Positions 1 through 9,989 of a stretch of 64,000 nucleotides of DNA are shown here, piece by piece. The notes beneath the pieces were generated by a model. It was not told where the DNA came from, did not search any database, and saw only the letters and a program-made list of their open reading frames with translations. How positions within the stretch are numbered: the first letter of the stretch is position 1; each line of letters opens with the position of its first letter. The position numbers and the translations under genes were made by a program. The stretch comes from Cryptomeria japonica (lineage: Eukaryota; Streptophyta; Pinopsida; Cupressales; Cupressaceae), in the NCBI RefSeq assembly GCF_030272615.1, contig NC_081412.1, positions 104,896,796 through 104,960,795 of the forward strand, written 5' to 3'.

Positions 1-253
1 AATACATTAACAACTTGTATTTCAATAAACTTTTATTCATTTTAAAACAATCATAATAATCCATTGTATCATGTAATCTTATCTCAAAATATAATTTTAA
101 TATCAACCCAAACTAAATTAAAAAACAATGCAAATTTGTATTAAGCTTTCCACAAAAGAAATGGAGCCGTCTATTCTCCATACAAAACAACACTTGATCA
201 AAAACACAAAATTTGTAAATCACAACATATTTTTACACAATTTCTATTGGTTC

Positions 254-747
254 TAGGGGAAGAGCACCAATAGATAACATAGTTCCAATAATCGTCACCT
301 TATTGTCATGTTGACCCCCCAATAGCCATCATAGTGAAAACACCATTAATAAATTTGTTTTGTACCAATAGCCGATCATTTTTTGCAATTAATTGACCCA
401 TTTGTGCACAACTATTGGAACATTTTTCCCATTTGTGTACCACTATTGGAACATTTGTGCACCACTATTAGGACATTTGTCAACAAGTACTAGCGATTTT
501 GAGTTGACGATTACTGGAACATCTTTAGTTAGGTATCAGGTGACAATTTGAAATGTGTACTTTTTGACCTTTGTGTGCATTATTGATTCCACACCGTGCA
601 TCATTACTACCCAGAAGCCAGATCAATAGCTATAAGCACTTAAGTCGCATACGAAGACAACTAAAAAAAAAATCAAAATCCGATGTACCGTTTAGGATCT
701 GTGGGTGTGTGAAGTTAGCTATGACGGCTACTAGTGCTCTTCCCCTA
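254..747. mobile_element. Candidate MITE with terminal inverted repeats
   Basis: The sequence at 254-273 (TAGGGGAAGAGCACCAATAG) and the reverse complement of 728-747 agree at 18 of 20 positions, so this 494 bp segment has terminal inverted repeats. Both ends carry an outer TA, which would fit a TA target duplication with 5'-GGGGAAGAGCAC termini. No longer target duplication is visible. The interior has no credible protein; the short open frame at 571-756 crosses the right terminus and has no family features. Such a structure is what a non-autonomous DNA transposon shows, but one copy cannot prove it, and the superfamily is not assigned. Confidence 0.4.
405..476. repeat. Short tandem repeat, 22-23 bp unit, about 3 copies
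   Basis: Three adjacent units resemble TTTGTGCACCACTATTGGAAC, with a short spacer between the first and second. They lie inside the candidate inverted-repeat element. A further looser copy of the ATTACTGGAACAT core follows near 510. Confidence 0.55.
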
Positions 748-2340
748 TCCTCTTAATTTGTCTTCTCAATGCTATACAAATGCCAAAAACCGACTGAAAA
801 CCAATTGTATTATACAAATTTGTGTTTTTAATCAGAAGCTATTTTATATTAAAAATAATGTTGCGAAAAGAAACATGTTCATATAAATAAGATTTTTATT
901 TATGTTTAAATTCTTTAAACTCTTCCCCTCCATCAAATCTTTACCTAAAACCAATTCCATAGCCAATAGGCAACTTTAATAGAAGTAGTTATAATATTAA
1001 CGTCGTGATAACGACAGCCACGTGTATGATTTTTTTTTACCAAATTGTATCTTGTGGAAAGATATTCCTACTTAACGTATCTACAAAGTCAAAAGAGTTG
1101 TTATACGTTAATAAAATCCTTTCGAACGTTCTTTTAAATAAAATGGTCGTTTGGAAGTATTCGGAGATACCTAGCTAACGAATTTATTTATTTATTTAAT
1201 TTGGTGAGATGTGTGAATTTACGCAACAAAAATAATAACCAAAATTGATATCCTTGTCAAATGTGAAAATGAAGTACGACAAATTTGGGCTTTATAACTG
1301 AAAATAACCTGTTGAATTTTGAGTCCTATCATTATTCTCTAGGTTTTATAGGATTCAACCTATCATAGTTTTGATTCAATGTGTCCATCTGGTTGGATAA
1401 ATGTTTTAATAATGTTTGTTTTCTATTTTTTATTTTAGTTTTTAGTTGTTGCGTGATCTTTTAAATTATATAAATCAAATATGTCATTATTTTTCAATTT
1501 TATTTTAGACACTTTGATAGGTTTGTTCAGATGTAACAGTCAGTGTTCAAGTAACGTGTTTATACATAAAACTTAATAATTGAAATAAGTTGTAATCGAA
1601 TATGATCTTACATGATTTTAGAGTTATAATTTGATGTTCAATTTATGCAACAGAACCAATGGGTAAAGTTAAAGATCCATGCATAACAAATTTGACTTTG
1701 ACAACTTAGAAATATTTAATTGTTGTGCTATTATTATTCTCTAGGTTTTATAGGATTCAAATTTTGTCCCATTATCATTCCCTAGGTTTTATAGTATTCA
1801 AATTTTGTCCAATTGTTGTTCTAAATGCTATGTAGGATTCAATCTATAAATAGTTGAGATTCATTGTGTCCAATATTTAGATAAAATTACTAACATTTTT
1901 TTTGCTTTTCCCTCTTTACCATTTTCTAATTACTCTCTCCTTTAATTCCTTTTGTATTTTAGGCATTTCTAAAACTTAGACATATATAGAAAACCTTTAA
2001 TATATGGCAAGAGTGAAAATGTGTATCTAAGCATTTTTCTACTTTATTTTAGATTCACTTTGGTTAGTTTGTTTTTGCTTAGTAAAGCAGAGTTAACAAG
2101 GGCGTTGACCCTTAACATAGTCGTAGACTATCAACAACACATCAACAACATCAAAAACAAAGTATGAAATGAGAGTTTAAACAAATAAAAGAGCAGCAGG
2201 GACATACCTCTAGAGTCCAAAAAAACCAAACACAATCCATAGCCTAACACCTAAGGGGCCCTTTAACAGACCCTAGTCATATCTATGACTCTTCCCCAGT
2301 CCTGAAAGAGGAACCTATAAAGTTCCTAGTTTGCTTGTTT
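748..2340. other. AT-rich non-coding stretch with a diverged direct duplication
   Basis: No gene is visible. The word CTCTAGGTTTTATAGGATTC occurs near 1338 and again near 1739, with weaker copies near 1786 and 1830. Around it, the order TAGGATTCAA, then ATTCA.TGTGTCCA, then TTTTATTTTAG.CA is kept in both places. This suggests a segment of roughly 200 bp at about 1320-1530 was duplicated to about 1730-1970 and then diverged. Confidence 0.45.
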
Positions 2341-2353
2341 GTTAGCTTCATCT

Positions 2354-3981
2354 TCAATGGTCCTGTTGTGGAGGAGGCAAAGAATTAACATAGAGTTGTG
2401 CATGACGAATACATAATTTGTTGATGCCATCAATCTGCTTGTCCCTGGTATCCAACCTATTGTTGATCTCTTTAATTTCCCGTTTCAGTATCTGAATTTC
2501 CTCATTCCACCCTGGGCTTCCAAGGTAGATCCTCAATTCATCATAATTAAGGGGCTTCTACTCATTCTCCTTGGGGTGATATGTGGGTTCCTCATTACCA
2601 TCCTTTTGCACTATTTGATGCTCTTTCTCCCTAGGAAAGGGGCCCTTTTCCTTTTTCTTCTTCTTCTTGCTCTTGTCAATTTCCCTATCCTTGTCACCAT
2701 CTTAAACAACACCCTCTACATCGCTTTGGGCCCCCATGACCAACTCAAAAGCCATCCCAATATTTGGGTCCACAGGTTGCATAAGGCTCACTGGGGCCCC
2801 ATCCTCCAAATTCTTAACAACTTTCTCATGGGATATGTTCTTGAGTCTTGTGGGGAAGCGGGGTCCGCCATTTTGTCAAAGTCCAATTTTTGGGTGCCAA
2901 TGTCATCTCCCACAAGTATATTTGCGATGTTTCCACCCTCACCCTCGTCAGGGTCTTCCTCAATTTCTACAACTTTCTAGGTTTCATCTTTCTTCTTACT
3001 CGCACCCCTCAAGGCAAGCCTACAAGACCTTCTTCTCCCTTTAGTTTTAACCACCTATTCTTCCTCCTCTAAATCCTCAAAGTTGGAGTTATCAATGATA
3101 ATTTAATTGCATTTTTCAGTGGGTTTACCCTTACCCTTAGAGCTAGAGGTTTCCAATCCTTCACAACAAAGGGGGAATGGAAGGTGGGGGGTCTCAACTT
3201 AATGATAGTAATAGGGGCAAATGGTAGTAATAGAAAATTTTACGACGACCCTCAAGAGTAAAATACTTAATGATCCTCTAAAGAATCTATTGAGTCCTTC
3301 GCTATTTGCAACATGACTCGCCTGCTTCCATCATCTTTCCTCCAGAGATAGGCCATTTGCCTTGGTAATAGTTTTCTTAGTGACTTCAAAGGAAAACCCC
3401 CAAACGACCACTCTGTGATTATTTCATGAGGTTATGAATTGGATGGATATTTTCTCATCATGCCCGCGCAGGTTTTCCATGAAGTCCCCCACCCCACCTT
3501 CAACACAATAGTGCCAAACCACCACATCAGTCTTGAATTCGTCAGTTTTATTCGACTCGTCAGGTTTATCCGACTCATAATGAACCCTATCAACTCCCAT
3601 GGTAGAATTCCTAGTGTTGATGATCAAAGCTTTTTCCTACGCCCTAGACATAAACTCAGACGTAGAGGAGAAAGGTAAAACACAATGCTTCATTAAAATG
3701 GGCTTATTATATACATAAATATTAAAATTTTGAGGATCATGTAAGTCGTTGATAGTATTGCCATAATTATCCACCGGAGAAGAAGCATGTGAGAGGTAAC
3801 TCCAACCTTTTGAAATGACATTAGGAATTAAATAAGCCACCTTATAATCGAACCTTAATGAGTAAGCATTAAAAATATGTCCATCTGTCTCGTTTAGCCC
3901 AATTATTTCATTGTGCACACAAAATACTATAGGATTCACGTGTGTTGTGCCACGAGTGAGTTGCATCATTAAAAGGTACAA
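2354..3981 (-). pseudogene. Unrecognised degenerate coding remnant
   Basis: Read on the minus strand, three open segments (3637-3981, 3424-3627, 2354-2536) are joined by stretches that still look coding but carry stops. The order is: a hydrophobic/aromatic part, then a segment with WGFSFEVTKKTI followed by an ANGLSLEER motif (about 3340-3410), then a Lys/Arg- and Glu/Asp-rich part with EEDPDEGEGG near 2930, and finally a predicted coiled coil with EEIQILKREIKEINNRLD. I do not recognise the family. Similar architectures occur in plant repeat-borne hypothetical proteins, and this may be an element's gag-like protein or a captured host gene. It lies directly downstream of the LINE and on the same strand, but shares no LINE domain. 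Confidence 0.35.
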
Positions 3982-4070
3982 GAGGAAGTAATGCCATCAA
4001 ATGATGATGAGGTGGACATCACAATGCATGGCCTTGCTAGCAGTCCATGTACCATGACTATTAGTGCCAG

Positions 4071-4900
4071 TCAACATAAAACTAAAATTTTCCAAATAAA
4101 AAAATTCCCTCTCCTGGTAATATCAACAAGCCCAATGGAAAGGGTGGGAAGAATTAGGGGGTGGGTATCCATGGGGGAGATAAGATTGTTATATTCTCCT
4201 TGAAAAAGTAGTCTGACATTGAGAGGCAAGGAATTCAAGTTCCTCCAACATCTGAGAGCCTGTTCAGTAAGCCCAAGTGTTACCAAAGCATCAACGACAT
4301 TGTTACCTTCCCTGTAGATATGACCCAAAGAAAATGAGTTAAAACCCGAGATGAGTCTAAGAGTATCTCTAATAATGCCATCATTGACCAATTGATTATG
4401 TTCAGACCTTTAAGCACATCGGCAATGAGTTTAGAGTCCCCCTTAATGACAATGCCCTGAATACCAATAGAGAGAGCAATACAAAACCCCCAAGCCTAGG
4501 CCATACCATTAATATGATTGCTGGAGCACCCATTCAAATTGCCAGCATAAGCAACCACTAACTCCCCATTGTGAGATCTTAGAATTCCTCTAGCTACTAT
4601 CAAAGGCCACTTGGTGTTCATTCTGAGTAAACATTTGGAACTATCAAAGGCCACAAAAGAGTGTGGAAGTTTCCATTGGAGGGCAACTTTGATATCTCTA
4701 ATGGAAGGAGGGTTAGGGGGTGGTTCAAAAAAAGTAATAAAGATATTCTCTAAAAGGAGATTTAGGAAGCATTTGAAAACATCCTCAACAGAGGCTTCGG
4801 TATCACAAAATATCCTATTATTTCTCTCCTTCCAAATGCTCCAACCTAGGTGTGGCGGGATTTTCTTCCAAAGTTGTTGAACCAAGGGGTTAGAAGTTGA
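4071..4900 (-). pseudogene. LINE C-terminal RNase H, broken
   Basis: Downstream of the zinc finger, 4496-5050 runs into an RNase H-like domain (ARGILRSHNGELVVAYAG and later VIKGDSKLIADVLKG around 4400-4450, in a shifted frame). Then comes HIYREGNNVVDALVTLG in 4071-4391, the typical RNase H C-terminal H-R-x-x-N-x-x-D-A-L block. A C-terminal RNase H is usual for several plant L1 lineages. Stops and two frameshifts make it non-functional. Confidence 0.65.
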
Positions 4901-4929
4901 ATCCCCCACTCCTATACTAATTATGTTAA

Positions 4930-5557
4930 CTAGATTCTCATTCATAGTCCAACAGAGATTGAATTTATGATAAACCATACCCCAAAGGGCTTTAGCAAAA
5001 GCACAATGTAGGAACAGATGTGAGGAATTGTCCTCATCATCCTTACACAAAATACATCTGTTAGGAAACTAGAAGCCTCACTAAGATATATTATCATTCT
5101 TGAGGATCTTATTGTGGAGGGAAATCCACTAAAATAATTACATCTCCATATAAATTTATCTTCCTTGGGGAAAAGAGATAACCTGATCTTGCCAAGCATA
5201 GCCTATAGTTCCCGAGCAATAGGTAGTAGATGGGGTTGGTCTTGATAACAGGCACAAATGTCCTTCCAGGTGTTGTCAGAGAGGTAGTTGAAAACCCACT
5301 GACCAAAGAACTCAATGGCATAGTGTTGGATCCTCCAAAGGGAGGGGGGAAGCCAAATGTGTATCTCCCATCCAATAGTCATCCCAAAAGTAGATGTTTC
5401 GCCCATTGCCAATGAGCCAAATCAAACCTTGAGAAATAATATCTCTGCTTTTGAGAATATTGTTCCAAATTTTAGAGCCCCTAGGGATCCTATCTCTATC
5501 CAGATACTTGTGAAAGCTATCTTGACCAAGGTACTTTGCACACATAATGCATCTCAA
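4930..5557 (-). pseudogene. LINE RT connection and zf-RVT zinc finger, broken
   Basis: Minus-strand segments at 5312-5557, 5203-5412, 5109-5375 and 4942-5199 overlap in different frames. They carry the connection motif GNGRNIYFWDDYWMGD and then the zf-RVT finger. The finger reads CILC (its first two Cys) followed by DEDNSSHLFLHCAFAKALW at the upstream end of the next segment. This finger lies between RT and RNase H in plant LINEs. At least three frame changes are needed to read it through. Confidence 0.7.
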
Positions 5558-5909
5558 TCATTGTTCTGGCACGTCAGTTTCTAGGCAATTTTAGTCATAA
5601 GGGCCTTATTAAAATGAGAGATCTTCTTGATCCCCAACCTACCATTGATTTTTGGGTAGAATAATTTGTCTCACCTAGCTAGGACTAATTTCTTCTTTTC
5701 TTCCATGTCAGTCCAAAGGAAGGTTCTTTGAATTCTTTCTGATTTCTTAGCCATTGAGGCTAATAGTTTGAAGAGGGAAAGAAAGTACATGGGGATCCCC
5801 TAAAGGGAGGAAGCCAGGAGATGGAGCTTTCCAACATAACTGAGAAATTTGCCCTTCCACCCTACCAGTTTCTTTTGCATTCTCTCAAGGATAGAACCCC
5901 AAAAGGAGT

Positions 5910-7087
5910 TCAAGGCTTCCTTAACAGAGAGTGGCAACCCAAGGTAAGTGCATGGGAGGGAAGCAATTTGGCATCCCAAAATATCCCCAATTTTGGCTTA
6001 AAGTCTTTTAGCAGTGTGGAAAAAATAAATGTTGCCTTTATCATAGTTGATATGTTGACCCAACACCTCCGCATACAGATTGAGAATATTTTTCCACCCC
6101 TGGCTTCAATCACTAAATCCACCCCAAAAAGGATTATTTCATTCACAAATTGCTGCAAAACAGTAGGGGGACCAAGGAAGTAGGTTTAATCCCTAATAAG
6201 GTTCCATTGTTGATGAGAGAGTTGAAGTTCCTACCCAAAATCTCTGCCAGAATAATATAAAGGTAAGGGGAAAAGGGATCACCCTGGCAAAGTCCTCTAG
6301 ATGCCCCAAAAGGATCACAAGGGATACCACTAACCAAAACAAAATACCTAGTAGTAGTGATGCATTCCCTGATTAGGTTGAGTAGTTTATCACCCACTCC
6401 AAGTGTTTTAAGAACCTTGAATAAGAATTTACAATTCACATGGTCATATGCCTTTGAGATATAGAGTTTCAATACTATAATAGGCCAATAACCTTTATCC
6501 ATTGAGAGGATAACTTCATGAGTGGAGATAGCAACATCTAGGATTTGTCATTCTGGGACAAAACCTTTTTGACGCTGACTTATAAGCTTATCAAGAAAGG
6601 GCTTAATTTTTTTGACTAGGACATTGGAGAATATTTTGTAAATAGTATTGCATAGGCTAATGGGGCTAATGGGTCTAAAGTCCATAAGGAGGATAGGTTC
6701 TCGAGTTTTGGGAATCAAGGCAATAAAAGTGTTGTTCAACTTTTTTAGCAGCTTCCTTGATCTGAAGAAGTCCTTAGTGGTCAGAACAACATCTACACCA
6801 ACTATAACCCAAAATTCTTGGAAAAAAGTTAGAGGGAAGCCATTTGGACCAAGGACCTTATAGGCGCCCATAGAGAAAGTAACAACCCTTACCTCTTCCT
6901 TAGTAACTGGAGCCATTATTCTAGCATTGTCCTCTTCCCTAAGGGGGGTAAGCAGGAATTGAAGAAGAGTCTCATCTAAAAGGGGATCCCTAGGTCTGTT
7001 ATCATCTTCAAATAATTTGTAGAAGTAGGCTGAGGCCAAAGCTCCTAGATCATCATCATCTTTAATCTCTTGATTCTGATAATTCAT
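5910..7087 (-). pseudogene. LINE ORF2 reverse transcriptase, catalytically dead
   Basis: Segments 6548-7087, 6143-6502 and 5910-6158 make the RT core. Recognisable blocks are DFRPISPISLCNTIYKIFSN, then ISKAYDHV, then SRGLCQGDPFSPYLYIILAE. The catalytic FADD/FVDD box, read at about 6140-6158, is QFVNEIILFG, so both Asp residues are changed (to Asn and Glu). A frameshift separates this from the preceding block. Identity as a non-LTR RT is secure; activity is excluded by the active-site change and the stops. Confidence 0.85.
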
Positions 7088-7287
7088 GGATCATTGTCAA
7101 GGCAATTTATGTGGTTTCCTCTCTTGTATATAGTTATTGATTTGTGAAAGAAAGCAAGAGTTTCTATCCCCTTCAACCATTTAACTCTGGATTTTTTCTT
7201 CCAAAAGATTTCCTCTTGTATTGAGTTTTCCTTCCATTTTCTTCAAAGAGTTTCCTCCTCCCTATGAGTGGCATCTAGGAGATCCCC

Positions 7288-8235
7288 TTAGTCAATTTGT
7301 TCCTCGATAGTAGTCAACCTGGAACTAAGCTCTTTCTTTTGAGAAAAAATGTTTCCAAAGGTATTTTTATTCCATCCCCTCACATTCCTTAAAATCAAGT
7401 CAAGTTTTTGGCACACCTCGAACATTAGAGCTCTAGTGACAAGGGTATTCCACCATCTATTAATGTAGCCTTTAAAGTCAAGATGATAAGTCCACATTAT
7501 TTCATAGTGAAAAGTATATGCCCCCTTAGTGTTTTAATAAGAACACACTAGAGGAATAAGGTTGTGATTAGAGACCATTTGCGGTAAGGCCAAGAGCAAA
7601 GAATTGAAACCAAAACCTCAGTTGGCTAAGATAAGGAATCTATATAGTCTAACTTGTGTGAGATGTTCTCCCTTCCTATGATTAGACCAAGTGAATCTCT
7701 ATCCAACCAAATCCACATCTAATAGCCCATTCCTATTAATGAAGTCAACTAGATCTATCATGTTATTAGAGTAATCTTGAAGGCCCCCAAGCTTATCAGA
7801 AGGGAATAGAGAGGAATTGAAATCCCCAACAATCATCTAGTGAGCATTAGAGTCATTTTAAACAAGGTGGGTAATATCATTCCAAAGGGAGAGATGACCC
7901 AATCTAGAATTAGGGACGTAGACATTGATAAAAAACTAGGAACCCTTATGATAAGATAGCTTAACAATATGGAAATTAGGAGAGGAGGAGACAAAAATAC
8001 CTGAAAAGTGCAGAGGATCCCACATAGTGACAACCCCACTCGAGGGTCTAGTGGCATTTCTAATGAGAAACTGAGAGCTAGGCTATATTTTACCAGTACT
8101 GGTAGAAAAGGAGGCATCAATCATTTTGACCTTTTGAAGTAAAAGGACCTCAATCTTATTTTCTAGAAAAAATTTCTTGAGAGCATATTGCTTGTGCGGG
8201 CTATCAGGCGCTACATATTCCATGAGAGGACCTTC
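7288..8235 (-). pseudogene. LINE ORF2 endonuclease domain, broken
   Basis: The minus strand from about 8226 reads SPHKQYALKKFF then IEVLLLQKVKM, the N-terminal part of an L1 AP-like endonuclease. The family has a catalytic Glu in LLLQE.K, and here it is Lys. The late motif RFTWSN lies at 7681-7698, followed by the linker to RT (FGNIFSQKKELSSRL, 7288-7497). The domain would nick target DNA. Frameshifts near 7833 and 7500 split it. The lost Glu alone would abolish cutting. Confidence 0.65.
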
Positions 8236-8685
8236 AATTTTTTAATTTTTTTGATGTCTCCAAGCTCTTCTACCTACCATTGGCAACTTTCCTTGTTGCT
8301 TCCCTTTGTTAAGATAATATCAACGATGGATGACATATCTTAAGATCATTCTTGACAATTGTCTTTATTTTTCTTTTCTTTTCCTCTCTGTAATCTAGCC
8401 ATCATCATCAGTGAGGAGGCAACTACTTGAGGAAGTCCCTTACGAAGAAAATTTATTTAGACGGGTAGGGGAGACCTATACAACAAGCACACCAGTTTAT
8501 AAATAGTTTCGGTTTGGACCCTTGGAGTTTGGGGTCACCATATTTTCATTACCTGGAGTTGAGAGCTGGCAAGGGATCTCCCCTTCCTCTAGACAAGTCA
8601 TCTCAAGAAAAAGGTAGGCACCTAGCAAGCTGGAAGGATGTAAAGTCCCCATACCATGCCCATCAGGCAGAGATTGGGGTACCCC

Positions 8686-9943
8686 CTAGGGCAGCTCCAC
8701 ATCAGTTGAGTTAGGAAAGGGAGGATCAAAGGTTACAAGAACCCCCTTCATAGGCTTGGATGGGGAGTCCAATAATTTATTTATACCTTCCTTGAAGGGA
8801 TAGTCTTTACAATCAGCCACAAAACTAGAAACATCTTCCATTGGGGGTTCCCCATTGATCATGGGTTCTTTCAACTTAAGAGGCTTAAGGTCAGGGGCAT
8901 TATAATCAAAGACTAAGTGGCTAGCTTTGGAGCATTTTTGACGAAAGAGTGTAGCATTTTTATAAACTACAGCCTATGTCTAGCTTCCCAATTTAGACTT
9001 TAAACTAATAAATTTGGGAAGATTTTTACTGACTATTGCCAAAACACAGAAAAAAGAATAAAATAACCTAGATTTGGTCCAGGTAATCTCATCTAGAGCC
9101 ACAAAGTGTCCAAAAGTATTGTCAATCCATCTAAAGATCACTTCATCTTAGTATTCCAAAGGAAGTCTTGGGAGACAAGCCTAGATTGGGGCCGACTTGT
9201 GCAAGTCAGTAGCCAGGTCAAAACCCAATTTCTATCTATAAAGAGAGAGATGACTCTTATCTTAGGTCCATAATATAGAGAGAACCATAACAACATCCTC
9301 CTCTGTAGTGAATTTGGAAAGGAAGAGGGCCCTCAACATAGCGCTAATGGAGACATTGCCCTTAAACTTACATTTGGAAGCAGTCCATTTCCAAGCCATT
9401 TCCATAATAGGTGTAAGGTAGAATTTTTTTCCAACTAAAGTGTTGTTTATGTTGAGCATAATGCGGTCCATCACCAAGTTAAGTAGAATGATAGCCGTGC
9501 CTTCCTCTATTTGCAAACATTCTAGGACAAAGTTGGGGTCCACCCCAAATTGAGAACTACCTATAAGCATAGATTTCTAACCCTTGTCAAGCATGCTTCC
9601 ATTTGGATACACCTTCTATGTTTCCTGCACTGTTGGAAACAATCTCACCGTGAGAGATAGTTGCCTTAGAATTGGAAATGGTCACATTCAAATAATTGTT
9701 GAGTTTATCTGATGGAACCACATGCATAGTACCATTTACTGTCATATCCTTCACAAGTGGAGTATTCGTAGGGACCCCCATAGTAATAGAGGTTGTTATG
9801 AACCCAAGGATTATTTTATCTCCTCGAAGAGCAGTGTTGATAGAATTTGTCACCGCAGTAGGGTCCGACAGAGGATTGACAAGTGGGGAGAACTGGCCCC
9901 CATCTTTCCCAAACACCATGGATGATGGAAATTTAGAATTCAA
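8686..9943 (-). pseudogene. LINE ORF1 (DUF4283-type RNA-binding protein), broken
   Basis: Open segments at 9587-9943, 9262-9570 and 8686-8874 cover an ORF1-like protein of about 420 codons with several stops. The middle (about 9262-9400) reads as the DUF4283 region, with FKGNVSISAMLRALFLSKF and then FTTEEDVV. It continues into the conserved LPLEYWDEV-like segment near 9150, where a stop replaces the Trp. In plant LINEs ORF1 binds the element RNA in the ribonucleoprotein. The start at 9943 is the first Met of the open segment and is not confirmed. No clear CCHC knuckle survives. Confidence 0.6.
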
Positions 9944-9989
9944 AAGCTAGGCAGAGCGGGAAAGTTGTAGAGCTTGGTTAGTTTGTTCC

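Larger units (their letters stand above)
4071..9943 (-). mobile_element. LINE (L1-type non-LTR retrotransposon), degenerate
   Basis: All parts of a plant L1-type LINE lie in order on the minus strand: ORF1 nucleic-acid-binding protein (9943-8686), apurinic endonuclease (about 8235-7500), reverse transcriptase (7087-5910), zf-RVT zinc finger (5557-4930) and C-terminal RNase H (4900-4071). The reading frame shifts many times and contains stops, so it cannot make ORF2p. No poly-A tail (poly-T on the plus strand) or target duplication is obvious, so the ends are approximate. L1-type LINEs copy by target-primed reverse transcription; this copy is a fossil. Confidence 0.85.

Noticed and set aside
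571-756. 61-codon open frame on the plus strand
   Set aside because: No family motif, crosses the right inverted repeat of the candidate element, and AT-rich chance frames of this size are common here.
2576-3072. Plus-strand frames with hydrophobic stretches resembling a membrane protein
   Set aside because: They are the complement of a Lys/Arg- and Glu-rich coding remnant on the minus strand; the Leu/Phe richness is a mirror effect.
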